A model generated the notes under the pieces. That model did no database searches. It was given only the letters and a program-made list of their open reading frames with translations, and was not told where the DNA came from. Shown piece by piece: positions 22,300 through 34,636 of a stretch of 64,000 nucleotides of DNA. Both the position numbers and the translations under genes were made by a program. The number at the start of each line of letters is the position of its first letter. Position 1 is the first letter of the stretch. Source of the stretch: Arabidopsis thaliana (Eukaryota > Streptophyta > Magnoliopsida > Brassicales > Brassicaceae); NCBI RefSeq assembly GCF_000001735.4, contig NC_003074.8, positions 806,101 to 870,100 of the forward strand, written 5' to 3'.

Positions 22300-23763
22300 T
22301 CATCCTTTAGACACATTTAGCACTCCATTTAGCTCTGCTACGAACGTCTCCATCGCCCGTACCGGCAAGCTAATCGCCACAACTGTACCTGTCTCACCTT
22401 TTTTATTCTTAAACGGCACGTAGAAGCTCACTCCCGGGAAAAGCGCGATACCGGCCTTAGCGGTTCCACCGTACACTGGCTTACCCCACGGTCCAAAATC
22501 AATTTTTCCTAAATCAAAATGTCTCAAGTCCGATATTATGTAGTTCCCTGATGCCACAAACATAGGCCGGCCTCTAGTCGCCATTAGGGCGGTCACTGAA
22601 CGGACGTAGTCCTCGGTTACACTTGACTTCGTTTCTTGTATCAACCTCAAAGCAAACTCAAGCGGTTTCTCTATTAGATCTCTTGCTGTCGCTATTGCCG
22701 CGGGAATGACAAACACATTTCCGTAGTAACCAGGCTCTAGCGGTGGGTTTCTAAGCTTGGAACGCGAGTTGATGATGCAAGTTAGACGCATCTCAGTGTT
22801 GGGGTCAGGATTCAACGCAATAGTCCGACAACGCCACAAAAATGACGACAAAGCTTCAAATGAGGTATTGTGTAGATCAGGCGGAAGGAGTTTCCTTATA
22901 GCGGAGATCTCTTCTGCTCTGAAAAAGAAAGACCGGCTAACCAAAGGGTGTCCAGTGGCGACCACATCGATTCCCACCTGATCATCGTACTCACGGTGTG
23001 TGTGGGTCACACGCGCCTCCGAAGCACTCACAGTCAACAAGTGTCGGTTCCATACGGGTGGAACCGAGGGTGCGTGAAGCCCACACGCCAACTCGCATAG
23101 TGATTTCAGAAAGAGCGACAGGCCGGCTCCATCGGTCATGGTATGGTTGAAGCGGAGTGCGAAGATAAATCCACAGCATTTCAATCGCGTGACCTACACG
23201 TAACTCCTTTTACATCAAACTAAACTCTGTTTCATTCTTCTCTAAAACAAAAAAAAACAAAACAAAAAAAAAACGAAAAGCTATGGACTGACCTGGACGA
23301 GAAGCAGAGGAGTGTTAAGCACATCACTAGAGCCTTCCACATCAAAGAGAAGCTCTTCTAGGAAAGGGAATGGAGGAAGAAGAGCATCAGCCTCTTCCAG
23401 CTCAGCAAGCGCCACGTCAGCTTCAGCCTCGATGAACAAAACGCCTTCACCGGTGCAGTCCACCGCGAGTTTCCGGTTTGAAAGTTCCCGGAGCCTACCA
23501 GCGAACGGATAGTAGTAAACCAGCGCATCGGCGAGGGCTTTCTTTATCACCTGGACCGGATCAAGATCACTTGAAAGGTTAGGTCTATAGAAAAAAATAA
23601 CTGGAATTTGAAATCTTAGTCCTTGTTGGTCGTCTATGTCGGAGAGAGGCTTGAGCTCTCGTGGCGTTGGTTTAGCCGGAGTGACTAGCTCCCGCTGCTG
23701 GCGATGCACCTTGAAAGAAAGACCAGTGGTGGTAGATTGTGGCAGAGACACTTGATGGTCCAT
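22300..23763 (-). CDS. CHAT: CHAT, acetyl-CoA:(Z)-3-hexen-1-ol acetyltransferase (BAHD)
   Basis: Two exons, 23293-23763 and 22300-23193, 454 residues, start [10 protein letters not shown] at 23763. BAHD acyltransferase signatures are both present: the catalytic HTMTD at residues 174-178 (HxxxD) and DFGPWG at 389-394 (the DFGWG region). No targeting peptide; BAHD enzymes are cytosolic. Known reaction of CHAT: transfer of acetyl from acetyl-CoA to (Z)-3-hexenol, forming the green-leaf volatile (Z)-3-hexenyl acetate released after wounding. The intron falls just before the catalytic motif, as usual in this clade. Another close alcohol acyltransferase is the alternative, but sequence and neighbourhood match CHAT. 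Confidence 0.9.
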
Positions 23764-24201
23764 ACTTTGATACTTTGAAGATAGAATCACACGTACGAGA
23801 TACTGTCTTCACCACACATACATATATATACGTAGTTATATAGTATTGCACATTTTACGTGTGTTAGTTTGGTATTATACTATTATGAGATTTCTTTTGT
23901 CTCGACTCTAGAATGTATTAACCTTAAACAATAGATATAGGTAAACACATCAATACTCCATGTAGACACGATTTTTTTTTTTTCCACTAATCAAAATAAA
24001 AGGTGCAAAGGAACGCTTTGGCTTAACTTATTTTTAAAGATGTGTATTCAGTTGGGAAGAATGATATTGTGTGATTGGCTATTATCATCGTAAGGCTTTT
24101 TGTGTGTGTGAAATTCCAATCATAATTGAAACAGAGCTTTTGAGTTTTATAACACAAGAGAAAAACAAACGACATATAATTCTTGAAGCTGTTTGGCCCC
24201 A
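23764..24201. other. CHAT promoter / PEX19 3' flank
   Basis: A TATA-like run (TATATATA at about 23821-23829) lies 60 bases upstream of the CHAT ATG. The rest is AT-rich and includes PEX19-1 3' untranslated sequence. No gene. Confidence 0.4.
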
Positions 24202-25659
24202 TCACATGATACAGCAATTTGGCGAGGACTCCAGCATCTCTGGGGATCTGTAGATAAAATAAACATGAAACATTGGTTCATTTTCAGGTAAGGGAGATCC
24301 AAACCCAATTGAGAAAATGAGATACAGAGGAGGAAAGAGGAACTCACATTTGGCCAAGACTTGCGAAATCAAACCCGGGATCAATCTCTTTAACTATATC
24401 ACTCGGGGGTTGTCCACATTCCTGCATCTTTTGCATGATCTCCATTATCTTAGATGAATTGTTAGGTTCATTCTCGTACACTGCATTGAGTTCTTCTATT
24501 AGTTTGTACTGTTGTGAATATCGTTTGTAGTCTTCTTTGCTTAGACTGGCTTCATTCTCTTTTAGCCATTTCGGATATCTTGCGCCAAGCTCCTTCATTG
24601 GTTCGTGGAGAATATCCTTCGACAATAGCTGTTGCATCATCGTCTCGACTATTGATTCCAAGTCCTAGTATGCAAAAACAAGATGAGAGTCAACAGAGCG
24701 ACAAATACCAAGTAGATAATGAGCTCTATATAACCTTAACATAGCATAAAGAACAAATTCTAATCAATCAGCGACCAGTTCTATGAACTCATAACCTTGA
24801 AGATACAATAGAAGAACTCACAGATCGGTTCCGCAATGAAACATCATCCAGCAGAATGTTCTACTAAAATCTACTTGTAGTACAGTAAAAGACAGCATAA
24901 TATTTTCAACTGATGATCGAAAGACTAAACTTTCGAGTTTCAATTCAATTAAGTAGAGACAGATTCAGTTTCACGGTATATTACCTTAGATCCAGCAAGA
25001 TCCTCGAATTGTTTGAGAAAATCCTCAACCATTCCATCATCATCAGAAGCAGGCAGCTGCTTAGAAGAAATGGATTCCAATCCTTTGACAGTTTCCCTAG
25101 TTTGTTCCCTAAGCTTATCAAGAGCTTCAGCAACATGATCCTCTTTGGAAACCTTTTGTTTTCCTCTCTTCTTGCTTCTCATATCTGGTAATCCCATTCC
25201 AAGACCTTGAACTCCACTCGGTAATAAAACCGTCTCTTCTTTCCTCTTCTTTTCCTCCTCCTCTTGAGCTTCCCTTTGATTTCTACAACAACACATCCCA
25301 AAAACGATTCAGAGCTAAAACACAGAAATCTCTAACTTGGGAATTGAAAGTCTCTAAACTCAAATCCAAAAAAGTTTGAGACTATGGAGGTAAACACATA
25401 GGAAAAAGGAGTAACCTTTGATGAGAAAGATTGAGATCTTTGAAATCATCCAATGCACCTGAGACAGACAAAACCACAGAAGATAAACCCCAAAATTCTC
25501 AGAGAATCAATAAAAACCCTAAAAGACAAAACCTTTAAACAAACATGATAAATGGGCAGGAACACAATTTAGATAGAATTCGAGAAAACGCCGATCAAAT
25601 TGTAGAGAAGACTTACTATCGAGAAGCTCGTCCAAGTCATCGGTGTGACTGTTCGCCAT
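24202..25659 (-). CDS. PEX19-1: Peroxin 19-1 (peroxisomal membrane protein import receptor)
   Basis: Five exons: 25617-25659, 25416-25458, 24985-25282, 24348-24664 and 24202-24247; 248 residues. Start [15 protein letters not shown]. The N-terminal acidic segment matches the PEX3-binding part of PEX19. A Glu/Lys-rich stretch and the helical C-terminal domain ([20 protein letters not shown]) follow. The last exon encodes [11 protein letters not shown], ending in a CaaX box (CCIM), the farnesylation signal expected for PEX19. The protein is a cytosolic chaperone and import receptor for peroxisomal membrane proteins. The tiny last exon (46 bases) is easily missed; reading through the donor at 24347 would stop at once and lose the CaaX box. 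A paralogue, PEX19-2, is known on chromosome 5. Confidence 0.92.
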
Positions 25660-25847
25660 TTTCCTTAGGCGGTTCTCTTCCTCTCTATATCTCTGTGTAA
25701 ACAATTCGCAGATGGGACGACGAAGAATATCAGAGAGAGAGAGGAGAGAAAGATTTGACAGAAGAAGAAACCTCTTTTGGGTTTGCCTTGTTTCGACACA
25801 GACGGTGCGATTGATTTATATGATGACGCTTCTTTTAGTTGCGGTGA

Positions 25848-25926
25848 AGCCAAAGTACACGATCCAACGGCTGAGATCACTTTATTTTTAGCCAAAGTAC
25901 TCGACCCAACGGCTGAGATCACTTTG
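25848..25926. promoter_or_regulatory. Tandem 37-base repeat with MSA-like AACGG cores
   Basis: Two near-identical copies, 25848-25884 and 25890-25926 (period 42), each containing CCAACGGCTGAGATCACTTT. YCYAACGGYY fits the mitosis-specific activator (MYB3R) core. They lie 190-270 bases upstream of the PEX19-1 ATG in the divergent promoter shared with the TatD gene. Confidence 0.5.
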
Positions 25927-26828
25927 TTTTTATTTTATTTATTTTTCCAAAAGGAAAAAAAAAGATTTTTCAAAAAAAATTGATCAAATTTTGCAACAGA
26001 AACAGAAGAGAAGAACAAGCTAACCAAACTATAAATCAGAATTCTGATGCAGCATTAAGGTGGTATCAGCGGCGTTCAAGGGGAAATCATCAGTGAACAG
26101 TCGAAGGATGATGTATAAAGAAGCCATATGGGAGGAGCTTCAGAATGTGGTTCATGCCCTTGCTCAGATGAAAACAGAACAAAGCTTACACAAGTGTGAC
26201 TAAAGCGATTCGAATCTTTATTTGGTCGAAACTTCAATGCCAACAATGTGTTACTTCAATCTTGCTTCCAATTATTCTGGAGTAACTGAAGAAAATGTCA
26301 GCTAAGAAGATGTTTCTGCCTTCATTGACTCTGTCTTCAGACAGGTAACACTTCTATTATCTTGTACACATTTCATCTATTTTTGGTCTTCAGGTGGTCT
26401 AGAAACCAAGACATGCCTGCCTTTGTATGTGCGTTTGACAAAACATATGACTTGTACTCTTTGTTCTTAATAATATCACAGATAGAGATAACTCTTATTT
26501 TTATTCCTTACTCTAATCTGACACAAGTTAGGTTAATACGAAAAGTATTTGTTTACTGTAGATAATCTATTAAACACAAAGGTTAGTCATTTTACTCTTC
26601 AAGTTCAAGTAAATCCAGATCAGAGTTTTGTAGCGTCTCTTAAACCTCAAACTATCTCAAAAGTCAACTCTTTGTGTTGATCATATGATCAAACCATATC
26701 TTTAGGGTTAAGCTATAAACACAGGTACATAACCTATCTATATATATATATCTCCATATACTTTAAGAACCTCAAAGAGAAGAAAGAAGTCACAGGGATC
26801 TGTTAGAACCAAGAACCTCACGGTGAAA
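25927..26828. other. Divergent spacer between PEX19-1 and the TatD gene
   Basis: Mostly AT-rich. Around 26060 the string TGGTATCAGCGGC resembles the methionine-tRNA primer-binding site of plant LTR elements, but no terminal repeat is visible (see findings). The right end is the TatD promoter and leader, with a TATATATA stretch at about 26741-26751. Confidence 0.35.
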
Positions 26829-28250
26829 ATGAAGTTGTTTGATGCTCATTGTCACCTCCAAGACAAGAGGGTCATCGACAAAGCCTCGCAGCTCATATCT
26901 GCTGCTTTAGCTGTCGGTGTTACCAATTTCGCAGTCAATGGAACCTCCGAGGTTTGTTCCCAAATTTTCATGATCGCTTGGTCACTGTCATCTATATTAC
27001 ACAAACGTATACATATTTTTAAGAGGTTTTGTTAATGGAGCCAGAAAGATTGGAACTTGGTGAAAGAGATGGGAGAGACGTATCCTTCTGTTGTTCCTTG
27101 CTTTGGACTCCATCCTTGGTATATATGGGTTTTATGTACAGACGATCCTTTTTGCAATTGATGCACAAAAGTTTCAGATCAAAGTTTCTTCTTTTTCTTT
27201 TCTCTGTTTTGGTTTGCAGGTTTATTGCTGATAGAAGCCCTCATTGGTTTAAAACATTGAAGAAGTTCTTTGAGACCACTCCTACTGCTGCTGTTGGAGA
27301 AGTTTGTGTCTTTATCACTTATTCATCTAAACTAAAATCTTTGTCTTCAATTTCTTTTTGAATTCTGAAATGTTTGCTTTGTTGGTTCAAGATTTAGTGT
27401 AAACTGCAAAATGATATGTTGTAATGAAACCCCTTTTGGCTGAGATCTCATTAGATTAACATCTTCATAAAATTTAATGTGTGTTTTGCAGATTGGTTTA
27501 GACAAAGGTCCCTTAGCAGGAGGAATTGATTACTCAGACCAGCTAGTCGTGTTTCGCCCACAGCTTGAACTTGCAAAAGAACTGAACAAACCAGTAGCAG
27601 TTCATTGCATCGATGCATTTGATGATCTCCTAGAGATAATGAGGTATGTATATCTACATGTTGCATTTACAAAGATATAGCACTAAGTTTCTCAAAATAA
27701 ATACACGCAGATCCATAGGGCCTTTTCCTGCTGGGGTGATTCTTCATTCATTCAATGGTTCAGCTGAAGTTGTTCCTAAACTCGCTGAGCTTGGTGCATA
27801 CTTCTCTTTTTCTGGCTGGTTCACTTACATTGATGAGAAAATTGCCAAGAAGACTTTGAAATCGGTTTGCTTTTTTCCTCTGTAATTATACAAACTTCTG
27901 GAAAACGAATGTATTGAATTCTTTTTACCTGGTCTGGTAAAGATTCCTTCCGATAGGCTCTTATTGGAGACGGATTCACCTGACGGGTTACCAAAATCAG
28001 ATGAGAGTTCTTCGGATCCAAAACCAACTCTCAATGAGCCTGCAAACATTCTTGCTGTATGTTCTTATCATCATCTGACTTTTTGCTTATTTCAGCTCAT
28101 TACTTGTCTAATCTTTTCCGTGATGAATAGGTACTAGATTATGTTGCGAACCTGTCAAACATGAAGAAGGAAGAGCTTGCGGAGTTAAGTTATGTGAATT
28201 CTGTGAGGTTGTTTTCTTATCCAGGTTCCAAATTGCTTACAGACCAGTAA
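26829..28250 (+). CDS. TatD-family metal-dependent DNase
   Basis: Seven exons: 26829-26951, 27045-27118, 27220-27301, 27492-27643, 27711-27864, 27943-28056 and 28131-28250 (TAA); 272 residues. The metal-binding DAHCH (residues 5-9) opens the protein. FGLHPW, AVGEIGLDKG, AVHCIDAF, VILHSFNG and LLLETDSPD follow in the order typical of the TatD amidohydrolase-like barrel. Relatives are 3'-5' exonucleases or DNases acting in DNA repair and apoptosis-like DNA breakdown. All metal ligands expected from the family (His, His, Glu, His, His, Asp) appear present. No targeting peptide evident. The short length comes from compact exons, not from a missing domain. Confidence 0.88.
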
Positions 28251-28951
28251 AAATGGTGTCTCTCAACAGAATTGTACCATCATCTCTGATCAAAGAGACA
28301 AAAGAACAATCATCTTCTGTTTCTGCTGTTGTGTGTTAATACTTGCAAAAGAAAAACTCATTCAATACCAAAATTATGTTGTTTCTGTTGCTTACTTGGT
28401 AGAAGTTGTAACTATGTATCAGATACATTGTATCTTCTTCTTATTGTCTTGTGTAAACCCAGTTATGATGTTTGATTTTTACATTTTTTCTTATAAATCC
28501 CATTACATCATATAACAGTAGCCCCTTACAAAAGTTTTGCATACTTGTGTAATTTACATTAAAAAAAACACAGATTACCAGAAGAACAGAACTAAACACT
28601 AACACTCTACAATCTTCTTCTTCATTCTTGAGAAATCATAAGTCTCTATTCACCTTCTTCTTCTTTCTTCTTCGAGAGAGAAACGAAGACCAACAGAAAG
28701 CAAAGTCAACAATCTTTCTCATCTATTTCTCTTTGGGAGAAGAGAAGCAAAGATTAGAAATCTCCATCGCATTATATATATTATTTGTTGTATTCTCCAT
28801 TCATAGGCAAAGAGAGAGATGTCTTCATCATAGCTAAGCTTTTGGTTGCCTTAGAGATAGACTCGAGACCTTTCTCTCGTTCCAAGCCAGCAATGATGCT
28901 CTCTGTTGCTCTCTGCGGAAGATACAGCCAGTCCTCTCAATAGATTACACA
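28251..28951. other. 3' flank of TatD gene and NPH3-like 5' region
   Basis: TatD 3' untranslated sequence, then a CT-rich leader (28600-28900) probably belonging to the NPH3-like transcript. Two very short upstream ORFs begin at 28819 and 28893. Confidence 0.4.
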
Positions 28952-29898
28952 ATGACCGGTGGATCGATTGATGTAAGTAAAAAAAAAACCTTTGAAGTTT
29001 TCTGGTAATGTTTCGAATTCTTGATTTCTTTTGCTTTCTGTAGGCAAAGCCAAATCATGATTCTATCGCGTTGCTCCTTGTCAGTACTCAACGAGAATTG
29101 AGTGAGATGTTGTAAGTATTAAAAACAACTTTGATAGAAAAATTGATTTGATTAATGTGTTAAATGAAATTCAAATTAGTAATAAAATTTTCACATTGGT
29201 AAAATTTTGATTTAGATAGCTTCATAAAATTTAAAATTTGGCCTTAATTATCTAGTGGTGCAAAAGTTAGCCACTTCAAAATTTGGCCTTACTGATGTTA
29301 GAATTCTTCAAGTTGCTAGCATAGTGGCATCTGCTATCAACTAAACCGGAGGTTGTTTGGTTTATGTTGTTGTGGCCGAACATTGAATTTGTCATTTCGT
29401 TATTTTATTTTTTATAATCTTTTATTTCCTTTTCGTTAATTAAAAAAATTAGTAATAGTAGAATATGATTTATTAATAATTTACCCAGTCATCTTGTATT
29501 ATTCAGTCAAAAGGTTTTTAGTCCTGTATTTTTTTATAAATATATTTTATTGAATAAGATTTATTTATAATTTACCCAGTCATATCGCTAAAGGAAGCGT
29601 TTCGATATTTTACATTTTCTTTGAGAAATCCCACAATATCATAACAATAATTCCTAAATCTCAGCAAGAACCACACTCTTTCTTCTAACGTCTCTTTTTA
29701 TCTCTTTTTTTTCCTTTTAACTTTTGATTTAATCTTCAGTATTGAGGAATGCTTTTTGTCTTCTTGTTCTCTGGTTGCAGAACCCCGTCAAACACAAGCT
29801 TCTGTTCCTTGGACAACAAGTTACAACCACAAACTAGTGTTCGCAAACATATACAATCTATTCATTCAGTAGAAAGGCTAGTACAAAATGTCAAATAG
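28952..29898 (+). other. Spliced upstream ORF of the NPH3-like gene (68 codons)
   Basis: ATG at 28952. Joining 28952-28972, 29044-29111 and 29781-29898 through good GTAAGT donors and AG acceptors gives one open frame of 68 residues (begins MTGGSIDAKPNHDS, ends ERLVQNVK). It ends at TAG 29896-29898 and overlaps the main ATG (29888) by 11 bases in another frame. It could be a regulatory upstream ORF or a chance frame in the leader. No known domain recognised. Confidence 0.4.
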
Positions 29899-31607
29899 AT
29901 ATTCGAAGAACCCATCGAACCAGTAAAACTCTTAATCTCTTCCATTTCGTGTTAATTTTCTGTGAAATATGTATTAAACCTAATGTTAATCGTTTGTAGA
30001 AATTCAAAGTCACAAGATCTTGACCTCTATGTGAAAGGCGTTCATTTTCATCTTAACAAAGTAAGCTTTTGAATCCGATTTCGCTGAGATTTATCTCTTT
30101 TTGTGGTTTCTTCTGATTTCGAGGGTTTCGATATTTGGTGTTGGTGTTTGGTTAGGAGACTTTAGCTAAGAGATCGGCGAAAGTGACGACATTACTCGAG
30201 AGTAACAAGCTCCATGAACTGCGTTGGATCATCAGAGACATGGACATCAACCCAAGTATCTTCCACCTCGTGACTAGATTCTGTTATGGATACAAAATCG
30301 AATTATCAGCTGACAATATCGTCTCTGTGTTATGCATTGCTTATTACCTAGAGATGAGCGATGATCATAGCTCTAACAACTTGTTGAACAAGGCAGTTAC
30401 GTTCTTGGAACAACGAGTTCTTATGAGCTGGAGTGAGACCGTGAAAGCTCTTTGTATCTGCAGCGATAAGATTTTGGACAAACTAGCTAATGTTGGACTC
30501 ATCGAAGTTTTCTTAGATTCTCTTATCGAAAAGGCTCTCAACGATACTAGGTTGCTCCAAGATTTGATTACATTACCACTTCGGTTATATGAACCATTGA
30601 TTCTAGAAGTGAGTAAGCACAATGTCTCGTTAGAAAACCTTGTGGCCTCTGTCTGCAATTACGCGAATAGATGGGTTTTCGAGAAAGATTCGGGAGACGG
30701 AAGCGTTTCAAGAAACAAGAGAGAAGGAATTGAAGCTGTTGAGAGGCTTTTGCCTCACCAAAGAGGAACAATCTCGTCTGGATTTCTGTTCAAATCGCTG
30801 AAAGAATCGATTTTTCTTGGTGCTTGCTCTGATTGCCGAAAAGGGTTTGAAGTTAGGATAAGTAACCAGCTTGACATGGCTAGAGCAAAAGATCTCCAGA
30901 TTCTGTCACCAACAGAAGATGGATCTTATGACATCGAGCTCTTGAAAACCATTCTCAAGAGCTTCTATAGTAACGATAGTGTCCCGGATCTTTCGCGGTT
31001 TGTGAGTGTAGCGAGAATGTTGGAAGAGTTTCTGTTGGAGGCTGCTGCGAGTGATGCTGGTTTAAGGGTAGGAACATTCAAGGAACTAGCAGAAATTGCA
31101 GTTGCTGCGTCTTGTGATGTGCTGAGTTACTCTGATGGAATATACAGAGCGATTGATGTTTACTTGGAGAGGCATAGAGACTTGATTGAATCGGAGAAGA
31201 TGGAAGCTTGTAGGTTTCTTCATTGTAAGAAACTTTCACCCGAGGCTTGTGAACATGCTTCAAAGAACGAGAAGCTTCCATTGAGGATTGTTATGCAAGT
31301 TTTGTTTGTTTCTCAGATGCAGATTCGGGATAAGGTGGCTAGAGAAATGAAAGGTGTAGTGGAGAGAACAGAAAATCAAGTAGATGAAGTGGAGAGTATG
31401 AGTAAGAAGTTGTTAAAGCTCGAGATAGAACCTGATTACATGAAGAAAAGAAAGATTGAGAATCTTGAATGTGTTGTTCATTGCGAGAAGAAGAAGACAA
31501 GTGTGTGGAGAGAAGTAAAGAGGAAGTTTGGTTGTATGACTTCTTCTACCATGGATGCTTGCAGTTGTCATATCAAGAAGAGGAAGACTTATCATAGCTA
31601 CAAATAA
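29888..31607 (+). CDS. NPH3-family protein with reduced BTB domain
   Basis: Exons 29888-29922, 30000-30060 and 30156-31607 give 515 residues. The start MSNRYSKNPS leads into DLDLYVKGVHFHLNK and ETLAKRSAKVTTLLESN, a BTB-like N-terminal part shorter than usual. The NPH3 domain follows, recognised by ERLLPHQRGTISSGFLFKSL and by CKKLSPEACEHASKNEKLPL. The C-terminus is Lys-rich (MKKRKIENLE, HIKKRKTYHSYK) and could be a nuclear signal. NPH3-type proteins act as plasma-membrane adaptors in phototropin signalling or auxin transport and as substrate adaptors of CUL3 ligases. With a shortened BTB domain, CUL3 binding is uncertain. The exon 1 start is inferred from splice signals. Confidence 0.78.
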
Positions 31608-31871
31608 CAAAGGATCACTCTTTTGTTTTGTTAGAATTTGCTTTTTGTTCAATTTAAATTCCTCTGTTCTGTTCTGTTTTTGCTCTGTTTTGTTGAACCC
31701 TTCGTTAAAATACTCTGTTTTTCGCGGAGGTACCTCTCCTAATGAACCTCATTCGGAAATGTAAAACATAAAATTTGGAAAACAAACAAATATCAAATTT
31801 CAAACGCTCTTCACATAAAATCCGAGAAATACACCAAATCTCACAGAGATCAAATCTGTTTCAACTCAAGA

Positions 31872-34411
31872 TCAATTATCACAAATCAAACACGAGAATA
31901 ACTTCTGAACAAAAGACTTAGGAGTCGAGTGACGAGTAGATCCTTTAGAAAGATCAACGATCTCATGCTCATCACGGCCTTCTTCTTTAGCCTTCTTGGA
32001 CTCACCATGGAATCTAGTGAAAGCTTCTTCTACGTACCTAGCCGCATCCAAAACCTTCATTTTATCTGCGAGCTTAAACGGGTAAATGTCTTTGATATGA
32101 TCTCCTTTTAGTACAGCCGCTGCTTGAATCAGTTCGATTTGAAAATCAGTGAGATCTTCGTCTTCTTCTTGTGTTCCAATGTCTATGTCTCTTGCCCTAG
32201 GAAGTTCCGGTAATGTGACTGTGTAATAATCCAAAAACTCATTAAACATATATTGCGTTTAATATGGACTATATAACCAACTATATATTTTACCGGGGCA
32301 GTCCGTCCTTGGGCTGGTCCGGTTGATGACAGCATCGAGTGTTCCAGCCCATTCGTCACGCTTTGTAAGAAAGCTCTTGAGGTTGAATATTTTCTTCAGT
32401 GTTGCCGGAATTGATGAATGTTCGAACTGCGACGTTGGCTCTGGTCCATTTGGCTCGTGTAACACTAAAAAATAATGTCATCACCAGTAAATTATTATAA
32501 CCGGTTTTGACCAACATGACAATACCACACTAAAGTCTAAACTAACACAACTCGGTTCCAATTCAAAACATACGTACCCGTTCCAGGTTCGATCCAAGGC
32601 GAGATTAGCAAAGCAGGAACCCTAACACCAAGCCGGTCAAACTTAAAGTTATAGGGCTCAGGTCCAACTAGACCATCAGGATTTGGGACACCAATGACTG
32701 GAGTAGGGACGTGGTCATAATAACCACCATGTTCATCATAAACAACAACGAAGAGAATCTCGTTCCACTGAGGACTAGCTCTTAAGGCTTCGTAGATTTC
32801 TTTGACTAGATTTTGGCCTTCAACGACGTCGTTTTTGGGATGGTCATCATTAGCTGGAGCCGACAAAATCTTGAAGTACCTTGGTTCTATAACCACATAG
32901 TTTGGAAGCTTCCCTTCTTTGCAATGCCTCTTGAAGCTTAAGTGGTATTGATGGAAGTTGTCCACGTACTTCAGTTTCCTCATGTTCCTAATTTAAATAT
33001 GAGTCTTAGCGATTAAGTTATTACATTTTACACTAATCACTTTTAATGAGTATTAAAAAAGTATTAACTAAACGTAAATTTTTTCCGTGGACAGTTGGAC
33101 ACATGCAAAAACCTAATCGAATCTCTCTCTGTCATCCGAAAGGTTAAAAATCAAATATCAAGATTAGTAATCCCGTTAATAAACCAAAATATTTCTAGAA
33201 ATCATTTTCTTCTTCTTTTTTCTTATAATTCAAAAATATTCCAAGCAACTACTCCACTTTCTTATAAACAACAAATAGAAAGATTTCAGGCATGTGGCAA
33301 ATACCTAGGACATGCTCATTACAGGAAGCTTTTTCAACAATAAAATAAAATAAAACTCAATCATGGAGAATTTAAATTCATTTTCTTTATGTTTCAATTA
33401 AGTAGACATTGCAATCCAGGTGTCATCACCTTCTTTTTTTTTAAGATGTCACTACAATTCATCGGTTCATCATTATCTACCATATGTTTTTTCTTAAAAC
33501 ATATATTCGTATTCGATTTTTTCCTACACTAAAATCATAATTCGTAACTTTGAATTTTACTTTTCTAATTATATGAAATTTAAAACAAAAAGAAATACCA
33601 ATTATTACCTGTAAAAGAGGCAATTAGGAAAGGATTGGTAATAAATTCCAAATGTGAAACCGCTCTCTTCAAGTGATTCGAACACTGTCCTCTGAGGAAA
33701 GCCACGAACAAGCGTGTTAGTGTCATTACTAAACGCACCGTTTGATGTCGCCGCGTGGACGTAGAGTCGGTTAGGCTGCGTGGACGAGGGCAACGACGAG
33801 AACCACCGATCGCAGACAGCGAATTCTTGAACTAGTTCCTTGAATACCGGAAGTTTCTCCGGCGGAAAACCTTGCATCACTACTTTCTCCGACATCCCTT
33901 TTGTTATCGCCTCTGCGTTTTGTACGAACCCGTTCATCTTCGGATCCGGGTACGGACTCTCGTCGCTGAATGGTTTTCCAAACACTTGTTCGTAGATCGC
34001 CTGAAATTCAATGATCGTCGATAAACCACTCTATCAATTTCCCGGTTTAGATCCCGAACCGAATTATTTAAGAAGATATTTATGGTTCAGTAGACCGGTT
34101 AAGAAGTGTATATTTCTATACAAAATTAACGATGATTTGGAACTAAACCGGAGTTGTACCTGAAAAGAGTGACCGGGATCAGGATCAATGTTCTGAGATT
34201 CTTTGCCGAAGAAGATTTGAGCAGAGTTCGGGTCAGATGTAGAAAGTGGGTTGGATCTTGGTTCGGATTCGGATACTCCATCGATTTCTGGGTTAAGCTC
34301 CTTGAACCAACCTAACATGTGATCGAACGACCTGTTCTCCTGAACCAAAACGACGATGGTTTTGATCGGAGAAGCCGATGAGCCACCACCAGAGCTCGTT
34401 TCCTCCACCAT
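31872..34411 (-). CDS. NPC3: Non-specific phospholipase C NPC3
   Basis: Five exons: 34160-34411, 33609-34000, 32578-32987, 32294-32464 and 31872-32218 (TGA); 523 residues. The phosphoesterase signature ENRSFDH is at residues 25-31. Further family blocks are [49 protein letters not shown] and [20 protein letters not shown] enzymes cleave phospholipids to diacylglycerol and a phospho-head group; for NPC3 a lysophosphatidic acid phosphatase activity has been reported. The C-terminus ends [10 protein letters not shown], keeping Cys residues near the end as NPC4 does. The first intron (between GHSFQ and AIYEQ) is absent from NPC4 and NPC5. First member of a three-gene tandem array. Confidence 0.92.
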
Positions 34412-34636
34412 ACTTCTTTTACTTTTTTAGAACAGAAATTTTGACTTGTGTAGTTGTTTTCCCTCTCTGTCTATCTCTCATAATTAGCTGTGTCCGTCTA
34501 AATGGTAGCCTTATTATATACTGGTAACTAAACGATGTGTATTTAATTTATTTTATATGATTAGTAAATCACATAAATGGTATAGTCTTAAACTTTTACA
34601 TGTATATGATTGTTTGCAAAACTCTTGGGCCCGGGA

